DNA of 64,000 nucleotides, taken from positions 510,885,873 to 510,949,872 of the forward strand of contig NC_081415.1 of the NCBI RefSeq assembly GCF_030272615.1. Direction: 5' to 3'. Position numbers and translations under genes: made by a program. Under the pieces are notes generated by a model, which saw only the letters and a list, made by a program, of their open reading frames with translations, made no database searches and was not told the origin of the DNA. The DNA comes from Cryptomeria japonica (taxonomy: Eukaryota; Streptophyta; Pinopsida; Cupressales; Cupressaceae). This document shows positions 36,588 through 47,672 of this stretch, in pieces (position 1 is the stretch's first letter; every line of letters starts with the position of its first letter).

Positions 36588-38399
36588 TTTATTTTTGGGT
36601 AAAGGTGGTGAGCCACCATAATATATTAATATATAAATAATAGAGATTACAAAACTGGTTCAAAGAGAAAACCGGAGGAAAGATCCAGTAAGAAAACCTC
36701 CAGTTATGGCTCGAAATATTAAAGAACATAACAAAGCAATCTAAACTAAAAATCAAAATAAGCCTAATACAAGCTACAATAGGCTCAACCCAAGCACTCC
36801 CGAAGGAGAGATACAATGAGGACATCAAAACCCAATCAAATAATGATTGGAATGTCGATGTGGACTCAAGAGGCCAAAAAACTTCCAAAAAAGAGAGGGG
36901 GAGGCCATCCTCATAAAATGGACCCCAACTGCAACAGTCGAGAAGATTCAAACACTCCTGGAATATTCTACTAAGAGACTTTAGAGTTGAGCACAGGAGA
37001 GAGACAAAGACCCTGACGAGAAAATGAACAGAGACCCATCTTAGAGAGGTCTGGAGGTCGTGGGCCTGAGCACAAAATCCCAATATGAACAAAATTGTCT
37101 GGTAGAGACCCATAAGAAACCATGACCGCACTATTGAAAGGGGCTAAACGGGCTCAAGAAGACAAAATTCTCCACTATACCAAACTGGGGAGCCGACAAT
37201 TTTGGACTTGGAGTGCATAAGCTACTCAAGGGGTTGTAATAATACTGCATAATAATGAATATGGGCTATGGCTGAGATGTCCATACCAACTCGAGACCTT
37301 GGGGAAATTATATATAAATATATTGCACAAGTAAGAAATTAATGTGAAAGTTTCAAAATTGGAAGACAGGTACTTCCGCTACTTCCCATTTGAAGAGCCT
37401 GCTGAGAATTCAATATCCATCGGAGTGGGGAAGGAGCTTGCATAGCCATGTGGATCTATGGTAGCATGTTTGAAAATATCTTTGATCCCATGAAATATGT
37501 TGTATACTTGGGAAACTCTATCTTCCCCCAAAATCTCCACATGATGTTTCAGCTAGTGGTGAAAAGGGGCAGAGAAGTCATAAACAAGACCATTCATAAA
37601 GGAAATGTAGACTTCCCTGGCTAAAGACTCCTGCAAAATCTCCTCTCTATCAAATAAACCGCCAACCCACGGGTCCCCCACCAAAATATTGTAGTTTGCA
37701 ATTTGGAATTTTAATTCCTCCTAGGTGAAGAAACTAGGTTGGACAACAGAGCCAAAAAGGAATCTCGTATACTCTATTGACCATGAGAGATCCAAAATAA
37801 ATGAAGAAAACTTGGAGATCACCCACGACAGAGGACTAAATTGATTTTCTTCCAACCATTCTGCACCAAGGATTTGAATAATCACTTTTTCCACCTTCGA
37901 ATATGGAATAATGAGCAGGGTCGAGAGATTGATTCGATTGACACCCTGTGGGAAAATATTTTGAAGAGGGTCAAGGAGGACTATTCTAGAATCCATGAAC
38001 ATAGAAAATTGTATCTCCCACCTCAAAAATTCAAAGAAAAGAAAAGCATTTAATGGAAACTTCAATGTGTCTCCACATAATGAAGTGAAGAGACGGGCAC
38101 ATGTGAAAAAATCTGCATGATGCAATATTAAATTCCCTTGAAAAGTGTTAACTGAGAGTCGTCAAAGGACTCCAATGCATTGGAAAAGAATGGGATGTGT
38201 CTGATCTACACACATGCTACTAGGCTAATAATCTAGACAAGTTGATATGGTACGTGCCAAGGCAATCTGACCTTATAAATGCTTAGTGTGAAATTGAAAT
38301 AATGGAAATCTTTCCGCACAAGAGGAAAAAGATGCATTAGTAATTGAACAACGTTCAATTACACGGCCTCTAGATTTTCTCTGAGCTTGAGCCCTTCAA
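36588..38399 (-). other. LINE 3' region without recognised domain
   Basis: This is the part of the second LINE after RNase H. It has two longer minus-strand frames (37131-36589, 180 codons, and 38125-37721, 134 codons), both hydrophobic and without known motifs. It is long for a plant LINE 3' untranslated region, so another nested fragment may lie inside. Confidence 0.45.
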
Positions 38400-41080
38400 C
38401 ATTTTTTAGGAGAGACCCTAAAATTATTTGTTCTCCATGAGGGAGAAGGAAACCCTAGTTAGCTAGAAGGTCTACTAGAGCATTCGCCTCCCTATAAAAA
38501 TGAGAGACTGAATATTCATCAAATTGAAGGAGTTGTTTAACTTCTTGAATAATATATTCAAATTTTCCAATTGCATTTTATTGAAGAGGAAATTGAAAGA
38601 GCCATAATTATGTTCATAGAATCTCCTTCAATAAAGATCTTTTTAACATTATTGGTGGTGGCCAATCTAACCCCGAACAAGAGAGTCTGGGCTTCATCCA
38701 CATTATTTGATCCATCTACTATTTTGGCCATGCCACAACTGGAGATGATTCCTAAATTATTCCTTAAGACATAGCCTAAACCTGAAATCCCAGGGTTACC
38801 TTTCGAGGTCCCATCAAAATTTAATTTAACATATCTTGAGTCGGGAGGTTTCCACTTGATCTATTTTCTAATAGGAACCTTTGGTGTGTTAATGAGTAGA
38901 CTTCCTTTGAAAGGAAGAGATATTTCTTGCCAGTCTGAGAGAATTTTATCATCCCAGGAAGTGAAGCTTGAGTGCAAACTTTTCTTTTTCACTACATGGG
39001 CACTAACAACCTCTGATATTGATGCTTCTAGATTCTTGAGAATATTCAGAAGATTATTGGACTCCTTTCTGAACATACTCTTGTTTCTTTCCCACCAGAG
39101 GTTTCAAATTAGAACTACAAGAGCCACTAACCAGATACAAGAGAAGAAAGAGTCGGAGTGAAGGATGGGCCACGAGTCAAAAATTGATGTGAGATCTTTT
39201 GGAAGTGGGGATGACCAGTTAAGGTTTGCTTGAAGCCAGGACCAACATTGGTATGCATAAGAGAAGTTAAGTAGGAGATTATTTGTATATTTTGTCTCCA
39301 TATTGCAAAAAACATAATTGAAAGGAGGAGCTAGATTTAATGATGACAATCTCTGACTTGTTAAGATCTGACCTTTAAGTGCCAACCAAGAGACAACTCT
39401 GGCCTTTTGGAGCCCTCCATCAGCCCAACAAAATTGAAATCTTCTAAGGGGGGGCACCTATGTCGATTGCTCCACTGATCTATAACCATGTTTAGCTGTG
39501 TAATTTCTAGAGTTTGAGAGGATCCAAATGAGTTTATCTGGAGAATCAAAAAAGTAGATAGATCTCTTCTTAAGTTCTGCCATGAGAAGTTATTTTTGAT
39601 TTAAGGGTACAAGACTATCAAAAACATCCTTCCACACTAGTCTGGGAAAACCATCACCTTGTTCCAAATGGAAATAATCACTAACACTCTTGCCCCATGA
39701 ACTAGAGAGACATCTCCTGATTTCTTGAAGCCCTTCTATACTGGTCAAGGGGGGTAGCCATTCCAAGAGTCCTTCCAAAATAAAGCTTTTTGACCATTGT
39801 GAATAAGCCAACATGGATTTGGTAAGAAAATGAAACTACATGAAACCATAAAGTTCCACATATGGGAGCCTTTAGGAAGATCCAGAGTGGTGAAGATTCT
39901 TTCAGGGATTTCAGAGTCAAGATATTTTGCTTTGATAATTGAAGCCCAAAGGGAGTTATGTGAAGAGTAGAGTTTTCAAATCAGTTTTGCCCCTACAGCC
40001 TGTTTTTTGTGTTCAATATTATGGATTCCTGCCCCCCCCCCCCCAAATCTTTAGCAGTACACACTTTATCCCAAGCCAACAAATGGATTTTTTATTTAGG
40101 TTTCTTACCTCCCTTCCATAAGAAGTTTCTGAGAATGGTTTCAATGTCTGATCTGGCCTATTTTGGCATGGGTAGAATAACCATGATATAGTTGGGGATT
40201 GTGGATAAGACTGCCTTGATCAAAATATTTCTTCCTGCAAGTAACAACTAGGTATTTTTCCAAGAAGACATTATGTTTCTAATTGACGAGATGATATTCT
40301 CCCAATACTCTTTTTCATGCAGCTCGCAAAGAGTGGGATACCTAGGTAAGTGTTATGGAGGGAATCATGTTTAAACCCCAACACCCAAGATATCTTATGA
40401 GTCAAGGATTGGTGCAATTAAGGAAGAAGACTCTGGATTTTGTGGTACTAACTTATTGACTAGAGGCTAGGAAATACAGGTCTAGAGCTTTTTTTATCGG
40501 TTTAGCTTCCTTAATTGAAGGGTCTCCAAATAAGAGAGTATCATCTACAAACAGAATATGAGTGACTGATATTTGAGTTTGAGGGATGGAAATGCCCTTC
40601 CACAGATCTGAAGAGTGATAAAAGGTGATCATTGTACTCAAAGCTTCAACCATTATTATGAATAGTGAAGGGGATAAAGGATCACCCTGGCAGATACCTT
40701 GAGAGGAGGAAAAAAACCCAGTCGTTGATCCATTAATAAGGATAGAAAATTTTGCTCCTGAGATGCATGATAGGATCCAATTACACCATCTCCTTTCAAA
40801 CCCAAATCTAATGAGTGTGTGATGAAGGAAAGTCCCATTAACTTTGTCATATGCTTTGATCATATCCATCTTTATAAGCATTTCTTCTTGGTCAACTTTT
40901 GTTACTGAGTGAATGATCTCATGAGCAATCAAGGCACCCTCTGAGGTCTCCTTTCCTAGAACAAAACCCCCTGATGTTGAGAAATGATTTTGGGGAGCAG
41001 CTTCACCAATCTAAGAGCTATTACTTTTGTGACAATTTTATAAATGATGTTACAAAGTGAGATTGGTTGGACAAGGAGAA
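38400..41080 (-). pseudogene. LINE ORF2 remnant: RT, zf-RVT, RNase H
   Basis: The RT core at 40932-40453 is open for 159 codons and keeps key motifs: KMDMIKAYDKV (first catalytic Asp region), GICQGDPLSPSLF, and HILFVDDTLLFGD (the FVDD box, both Asp present). zf-RVT at 39457-39104 includes SWLALKGQILTSQRL and a Cys-containing end. RNase H around 38860 reads KLNFDGTSKGNPGISGLGYV. Frameshifts separate the blocks (for example near 40960 and 39700). Unlike the first LINE, the RT catalytic box is intact. Confidence 0.85.
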
Positions 41081-41089
41081 GAATTAATT

Positions 41090-41410
41090 ATCTTCTAAAG
41101 AGAGGTTATTAATAAGAGATGTGTCATTTAAAACAAGGAATAGGTCCTAACAAAGGAACAATCATGTCCTCAAATGAAGGATAATTCCATGCAAGAAAGG
41201 ACATCAATTTATGAATAATGAAACATGAAAGAAGATATAATCTTCAAAGAGAAAGAGCGAGATAAAAGAAAGATCACAAAACTTCTCTAAGGAAAGATCA
41301 TTGATAAAAGACATACCATTTAAAATAAGAAATAGGTCCTAACCAAAGAATGAACATGTGCTTGCATGAAGGATAATTCCATGCAAGAAAGGACATCAAG
41401 TTACAAACAA
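41090..41410. repeat. Imperfect tandem repeat, 192-bp period
   Basis: TAGGTCCTAAC at 41141 recurs at 41333. Both are followed by GGATAATTCCATGCAAGAAA and GGACATCAA. The units differ by about one base in ten. Confidence 0.8.
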
Positions 41411-41599
41411 TGCAATCCATAAAGAAAATAATGAAACCTTAGAAAGAGGAAAGATATTATTCTTGCCAAACAAGCATATAGACAAGCATAAATAGACTAT
41501 TGTGTTTCTCACTAAATATGATTGCACCTGAAATTGTACAACCATGAATGACAAGGAGCCCCTAATAGGTACTCTAACAATGTCACATAATTGGGAGCA

Positions 41600-42899
41600 A
41601 CATAAAAGCAACTTGAATGTTATTTGAAATGGTTATGAGAAATATGTCATTCATGTATAGATGCTATCTTTATGATACCTATATTAGTAAAATATTGTAT
41701 TTTTGTTTTCAAAGCTTGACACTTATTAGTAAAATGCCCATGAATTTGATGATACTTTTGTCTACTTTTTCTTCTTCTTTTAGGCCAAAAAAGAGAGATT
41801 AAATTGGCATGAAGAAGATCACAGAAAACATTATCTTCTTGTAATAACATATTGGAATAAGAAGATGTGGATTCACTAGACAATGGAAGAGGGGATTTTG
41901 ACAAAGGAAGAGGTTGGAGACCTAGCTTTTCATTAGAAAGGTGTGATTTCTCATGACTTTAAAGACTTTGTTACACACGCCCTAAAACTTGTCAATTGTG
42001 TTCATGTGTAGGATCAAAAGAGGGTTTACTCTTAGGTGGAACTAGATTGAAGTTTAAAGAGGCCCAATCAATTTATAGACATCTGATAGGATAAAAAAAT
42101 TGAGTATCAAATTTAGTTATCTTACATTTTCTACAAAAAGAAGATGTGAAATATAATGACCCCCAATCATCCTCCAAGATTTCTTCTTTAGGAAATTCTC
42201 TACTAGGAGATGGTGTATATATTTTAATTGGAGAGAATATTGTAGGAACTAACAAAGCATATTGTGCTTCAATTCATATGTTCTAATCAGTTTCTAAACA
42301 AAACACATTTTTATATGTGTGAGGAACAACATGATAATTAGGAACAATCTTAGGGTTCTCAACAATATGAATTTCATTTATTTGATCTTTGTTTGGTTCT
42401 TCATTTTTGGGAGAGAGAGAGAGAGAGAGAGAGAAAATTGGAAACATTATAATGATGGGAAATAGCATCATCTTCTTTTATCTAAGGTATCTTTGTGATT
42501 AATATGGATATTAGGAAAAGGACTACCATATATAATTAATGTTTCATCTCTAGGAGAAAGATCATGAAAAGAAGGTATGGTATTGCTAGGAAAAGTAGCT
42601 ACAATATCATCCTCTTATACCAAATAATACTTAGGGGGGAGGTAGATTTTAGGAGAAGGATGAGCATCATTCCCCAAAGCTCCCTCTTTAGGAGGGATAT
42701 CTTTGAAAGAAGTGTCCACATTCTCTTCTTGCACTATTGTACCCTCATTGGTAAGACCAATTTTATGAGATGGTAGATCATAGCTATGAATCAAAGGAAT
42801 AACTAGGTTATCATCATATTCATGAAAGGGAACATCATGAGCATCTTTAATGTAACTTGAAATTGAACTAGAAAAATAAGATAAGAACTCCATATTCAC
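41600..42899 (-). pseudogene. Ty3/gypsy-like gag/protease-region relic
   Basis: The minus-strand frame 41904-41647 contains KYHQIHGHFTNKCQALKTKI, the HxxxxHxxxxC-like linker that stands before the protease in many plant Ty3/gypsy gag polyproteins, followed by Ile-rich sequence. The frame 42899-42615 is polar and acidic with repeated Tyr-Asp and Pro, like a variable gag linker. Pieces are separated by stops and a GA microsatellite. No protease, RT or integrase is visible, so the assignment rests on one motif and composition. Confidence 0.45.
42411..42434. repeat. (GA)n microsatellite
   Basis: Twelve uninterrupted GA units inside the gag-like relic. Confidence 0.95.
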
Positions 42900-43139
42900 T
42901 TATTATCAAACAAGACATTTATATGTTGATGTAACCAAAGTAATGTTCACTCTATATACATGGAAAATTGAATAAAGGATGGAAATTTGAAATTTGAAAT
43001 TTGAAAATTGTTATTAACCAATGCAAAATTTTAGGAAAGTGATTGATTAACTAGTTAATTAATAAATTTTATTTGTAAATTTGAAAGATAAATCCCTCTA
43101 GATCATATCATAACATATCATGAAAATGGATCTAAAAAT

Positions 43140-44239
43140 TTATGCAACCCAAGAAAAAAATTTTAATAAATTAGGGTTTTTATGAATTAAACCTCTTAAT
43201 TTATGCAACTTAATTAAAATAAGATCTATGAGTGCAAAATTAAATTTTTAATTGCATGAATAATCAGATCTCAAATATTTAATCCAAATTAGACAACTCA
43301 CAAGCTCAATTTTAAATTTAAAAATTAGGGTTTTTTGTGAATTAAACCTCTTAATTTTTAAAATTTTAGTGGAAATTAAACTTGTAAATGAAAATTTGAA
43401 TTTTAAATGCACAAAGATCTCAAATCTAATAATTAAACCAAATTAAGCAAACCACAAGCTCAATTTTTTAAAAAAACATTAGGTATTTTTATGAATTAAA
43501 CCTTTTCATTTTTAAAATTTGATTAAAAATTAAGCTTGTAAATGAAATTTTGAATTTGAAATTTGAAATTGAAAGAAAAATCAGATTTGAAATAATTAAT
43601 CCAAATCAGACAACTAACAAGCTCCATTTAAAATTTAAAAATTAAGGATTTTTGTGAAATTAACCTCTAAATTTTTTTAATTTAATTGAAAATTAAGCTT
43701 GTAAATGAAAATTTTAAATTGAAAGAAAAATTAGATCTAAAACAATAAATCTAAATTAGACAACTCGCAAGCTCAATTTTAAATTAAAAAATTAGGGTTT
43801 TTTGTGAAATTAACCTCTAATTTTTTAAAAATTAATTGGAAATTAAGCTTGTAAATGAAGATTTGAATTTTAAATTTGAAATTGAAAGAAAAATCAAATC
43901 TAAAACAATTAATCCAAATTAGACAACTCAAGCTCAATTTTAAATTTAAAAATTAGGGGCTTTTGGGGAGATTAACCTCTAAATTTTTTAAATTTAAATG
44001 GATATTAAGCTTGTAAATGAAAATTTAAATTTTAAATTTTAAATTGAAAGAAAAATCAGACTTCAAATAATTAATCCAAATTAGAGAACTCACAAGCTCT
44101 ATTTTAAATTTAAAAATTAGGTTTTTTTGTGAAATTAACCTCTAAATTTTTTTATTTAAATAGAAATTAAGCTTGTAAATGAACATTTGAATTTTAAATT
44201 TTAAATTGAAAGAAAATTCATATTTGAAATAATTAATCC
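43140..44239. repeat. Array of about 157-bp tandem repeats, seven units
   Basis: AAGCTC landmarks recur at 43301, 43456, 43619, 43769, 43930 and 44094 (spacing 150-164), with a partial earlier unit from about 43146. Each unit has AATTAGGGTTTTT, GTGAAATTAACCTCTAA, AAGCTTGTAAATGAA and AATCCAAATTAGACAACTCA. The array is cut at 44239 by a Copia insertion and resumes at 59342. It may be leader sequence of the adjacent gypsy-like relic, since the relic's gag would start just to its left on the minus strand. Confidence 0.88.
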
Positions 44240-44655
44240 TATTGTTGTAATTATTTATTCATCTTGGATATAATTACACTTTACTTAAGTTTACTTAGGT
44301 ACATGCACAACATTGTAGTTTGAATATGAGACACTTAGGGAGATGTGCATACATTGGGAGTGTTTATGTACGATAATTTCCACCTTTTATGGTGTGATCT
44401 TGTTATGACTTTATCATATCCACTTATTGTGGGATGATAATTCCACCTTCGGTGGGTGATCCACCTCATGTGGAATATTTTACTATTTCTCCAACCTACC
44501 CGTACCTACCCTTGCATCTCATTGAGCCACATGTCATCATTGTGTGATCTCTTGTTTCTTAGCCTTGCCTTTATAAGCAGGTTGATCAGTTTATTCTTGT
44601 CATTGTGTTATCCATTGGTCTCTTTGATCTTGGTTGCTTACAGAATAATCTCACA
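44240..44655 (+). repeat. 5' LTR of the non-autonomous Copia element
   Basis: 416 bp. It begins TATTGTTGTAATT, aligned to TGTTGGTGTAATT of the 3' LTR, so the canonical TG has become TA. It ends TCTCACA next to the primer site. A TATA-like CCTTTATAAG at about 44568 may be the promoter. It lacks about 80 bp found in the 3' LTR. Confidence 0.92.
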
Positions 44656-44667
44656 TGGTATCAGAGC
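44656..44667 (+). other. Primer-binding site (initiator tRNA-Met)
   Basis: TGGTATCAGAGC directly abuts the 5' LTR end at 44655. Confidence 0.95.
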
Positions 44668-46374
44668 GGTTGGAGCACCATTACATAGCTTTTGGAGAGA
44701 TTTAAATACATTTTTTAAAGAGGTCGAGGAAGTTTCGAGGAGTAGCATCTTATAGAGGCATCCTAGACCAGATCTGACATCTCCATTCTGTCCCGGTGGC
44801 CATTTCCATGAATTTTGACTACAAATCTACCTATGTTCGGGTAAAATTGTTTTTGTAGCAAATTTTTTTTTAGATTAGGCCCCCCTCCCAAATGCAGTTC
44901 GCAGAACTTATTTTTCAATTCGATTTTTCTTTCTGCACTTTATTGTTATATCTGGAAAAATTCTATTGTTTTGACAAAAAATATTTTATATCGGGCAAAA
45001 TATCATTCTTTGCAATATATCTTGCATTGGGTGGCCACTGTTGTACTTGGTTGGCTTGAGTCCTTCTCTCAAGGATCTATGAATATTGTTATTTGTATTG
45101 CCAGATCTAGCTCATTATTGTATCTATTTGATGGTGGTATTTAATTTATGAGATGGTCTAAGATTCATTTTATGCTACGAGCATTTTTTGATATGTTGTC
45201 GCAGTTCAAAGCACTCAAACTAGACAGCCAGTTGTTTATGCATATTTGGTCGAGTGCATCGAATATTGTGGTTCATGCCCATTCTTTGTGTACATTGGCG
45301 ATAATTTTGGAGAGGTATGTGTGCAGGTGGATGTGGTGATTGGAAATTACATTTTTCATTACTGCGGGATACAATTAATGTTGTTCCACATTGGCAGATC
45401 GAGTTCATGTTTTGATTGGCCCTTTTTCCATATCATCCAGTGAAACTTGAGTTGCAAGCAGCAGCCTATCAGATGGTGTTGACAGCTCATCAAGGCTTTA
45501 ACTAGCATATTGCACTTATTATTTATTGTGAACTTCATGCTCACATGATTTCCCTTTGTAATAGGTGTGTTTGAGTTGGCCCCACATGGCCCCCACCAAT
45601 TTTACTTTTTTTTTAAAAGCTTTTTTTAATAAAAAAAATTCAAAAACATTTAAAAGGAAACTTTTTTATGAGGTATGTAGATCAAAGATTATTATCTATT
45701 TATTCCTTTCTGATGTCAGCATATGTAAGAGATTGTTTTTCCCCCTCTCCATTTGCATTTTTAGTTTGATAGGAGAACTTCAAATGGTGATATCTTGGGC
45801 ATATGACATCATTTTTTAGTGAATTTTTTTTTTATATGGGATGGAATTTTGTGATCTTCGCAGTGGTACAGGTGGTTTTCCATTTTGATACATGGTTTTT
45901 TCAAAAAATGCATATTTTCATCACTTTAGTTGAGTAATCCTTGTTTCTACAACTTTTGGGACTCCGTTCAGACTCATAGGAACTCTTTTTCAGGTGTCAT
46001 TTTTTTTTAAAGTGCATGATCTTTCATTTACTTTCATAATCATTTATCAGTTTGTAGTGATTTTGAGTGGAATTTGTACTTTCAACATATAGTCCTTTTT
46101 GGCCAATTTGGCACTTGTATTGCAAGGATCCATCCTTTTGGTCTTTTGCATTGTAGTTCTTAGCCTATTGGGGAAAGTTATAAAACAAAATTATAAGTCC
46201 ACTTTGTCATATGTTTGCAAGTGGCCTAGTGTACACGCACTACATATAAAGTGCCAAAATCGTCATTTTTTTATTTTATTTTTTTTTGGGGGGGGGGGCG
46301 TACTTTGATCAAGAGTGAATTTGGGGAAGTGTGTCTTGTGCTATTTCTCTCTTGTGTTCTTTCATTTTTCTACT
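44668..46374 (+). other. Copia leader, non-coding
   Basis: About 1.7 kb between the primer site and the gag ATG at 46375. It contains no credible frame. It has a T-rich region and an 11-G run at 46288-46298. A long leader is common in plant Copia elements. Confidence 0.7.
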
Positions 46375-46411
46375 ATGGTTTCTCCTAAGTTTCCTCTCTT
46401 AACTCCTCATA

Positions 46412-46415
46412 ATTA
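46412..46415. other. Target-site duplication ATTA, left copy
   Basis: ATTA precedes the terminal inverted repeat. The matching copy is at 56460-56463. Confidence 0.9.
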
Positions 46416-46438
46416 GGGTCAGTGCAAGAAGATGAGTC
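46416..46438 (+). repeat. Left terminal inverted repeat of the 10-kb transposon
   Basis: Pattern GGGT-CA-GTGCAAG-AAG-ATGAGTC. The right end read inward is GGGT-AT-GTGCAAG-CTA-ATGAGTC, so 18 of 23 positions match and the three conserved blocks are identical. Confidence 0.9.
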
Positions 46439-46459
46439 CACTTTTTGGCCAAAAAGTGG
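46438..46459. repeat. Perfect 22-bp palindrome next to the left TIR
   Basis: Two 11-bp arms, CCACTTTTTGG and CCAAAAAGTGG, meet without a spacer. It starts at the last base of the left TIR. It could be a dimeric protein-binding site. The right end has no equivalent palindrome. Confidence 0.85.
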
Positions 46460-47298
46460 AAGTGTTTTCCCTATTTTTCAGATTTTGTCTCACTTGAGCT
46501 TAAATTTTGAAACACTTAGAGATTGAATCTTGGAAAAAGTCAGTAATATAAAAGATAGCTCTCTGAGTGTACTTTTCAAATATGTAATTTATTTTAATAC
46601 CCACATAATAAAAAATAACTTTTTGAATGGAGTTCTAAAAACTATGTTTTAAAAATGCTTGTTTCAGGACCATACCATGCATGTGTACGACCCACACTTT
46701 TTGACACAGTTAAAATTATTTTCTCAAACCGTTCTGGGAAATGGTTTGTAACACACTGAAGATTGATGAGCATATTTTTCTGTATTTTTTTTTCAAATAT
46801 TTTTTTTTTAATTAATTTTTTAATGGCCGTAATTATCTTTTTAAAAATTTGACGTGTACGACCCACATAATTTGACGTAAACTTAGCATTTTTTGAAAAA
46901 AAAAAAATTTAAATTGAAAAGAATTTTGTGTAGATTGATGACATATAATTTTTTTTTCAAAATTCATTAAAATAAATAAGTTATTAAATTAAGAAAATTA
47001 GTTAATATTTCGAGTTTATGAACCTGATTTAGTATAAATTAAATGAAAAATAGTTAAAATAATCAATTTTTAAATTAATTTACATATTTAGAATCTAGAC
47101 AGTGTAATCTGAAATGGGTTTCAATTCCGTATAAAAATTCTTTGATTAGAGGCACGTAAACTATTTCATTTCATCATATTTGTGCTTTCATTCATGGAGC
47201 TTTGAATTTGCAGGTTCATGTCTCAGGTGTGGCCATCCCAGGCCTATCCCGGGCCTAATCCCGAGGCAAGTGGCGGGTTGTGAATTCAAATTTTGCAT
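46460..47298. other. Left arm of the transposon, non-coding
   Basis: AT-rich. GTGTACGACCCACA occurs twice (46684 and 46853 regions) as a spaced direct repeat. From 47210 the DNA turns GC-rich (GGCCTATCCCGGGCCTAATC), leading into the hairpin repeats. No gene is seen. Confidence 0.55.
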
Positions 47299-47508
47299 AA
47301 CGGGCCCCCGTTTTATAAACGAGGGCCCGTTTCAGTTTTTGCCCGTTGGATTTAACAACGGGCCCCCGTTTTTAGAAACGGGGGCCCATTATTTAAACAA
47401 CGGGCCTCCGTTATTAAAACGGGGGCCTGTTATTTAAACAACGGGCCCCCGTTATTAAAACGGGGGCCCGTTATTTAAATAACGGGCCCCCGTTTCTAAA
47501 TAACCGTT
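47299..47508. repeat. Left cluster of GC-rich hairpin repeats
   Basis: Five copies of AACGGGCCCCCGTT, exact or with one change, start at about 47299, 47357, 47399, 47440 and 47481, so the last four have a 41-42-bp period. Each of the first four is followed after about 6 bp by its reverse complement (AACGGGGGCCCGTT or a variant), giving strong hairpins. The same motif occurs at the other end of the element and nowhere else in the window. Confidence 0.95.
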
Positions 47509-47672
47509 ATTGTAAAAAAAAAAATAGATTGCATCGATTTACCACAGTATCATTGAAATCCGTACTGACAAAGATTTTTTACATCATTTGGCAGTACTTT
47601 TTAATATTTTTTACACGATTTTTTGAAGAACTCAATAAAAAAATATTATTTTTTGAAGACGAGTTTGTAAAA

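Larger units (their letters stand above)
36588..41085 (-). mobile_element. Second L1-type LINE, 5'-truncated in the RT domain
   Basis: The minus strand shows, in order, reverse transcriptase (to about 41080), zf-RVT (39457-39104), RNase H (38875-38400) and a long 3' region of about 1.8 kb. The 3' end at 36588 has an A-rich tail (CCCAAAAATAAAA on the minus strand). The 5' truncation falls near the start of the RT domain. It abuts repeat R copy 2 at 36587. No clean target-site duplication was found. It is about 4.5 kb and dead. Confidence 0.83.

Noticed and set aside
36589-37131. 180-codon hydrophobic frame
   Set aside because: It lies in the 3' region of a dead LINE, has no motif, and runs into the A-rich tail side, so I treat it as a chance frame.
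46642-46866. Lys/Ile-rich minus-strand frame in the transposon's left arm
   Set aside because: It reflects A/T runs and a short duplicated word (GTGTACGACCCACA), with no start context or motif.
47299-47508. CRISPR-like regular repeats
   Set aside because: The units are directly adjoining hairpins with no variable spacers, and the context is a eukaryotic transposon.
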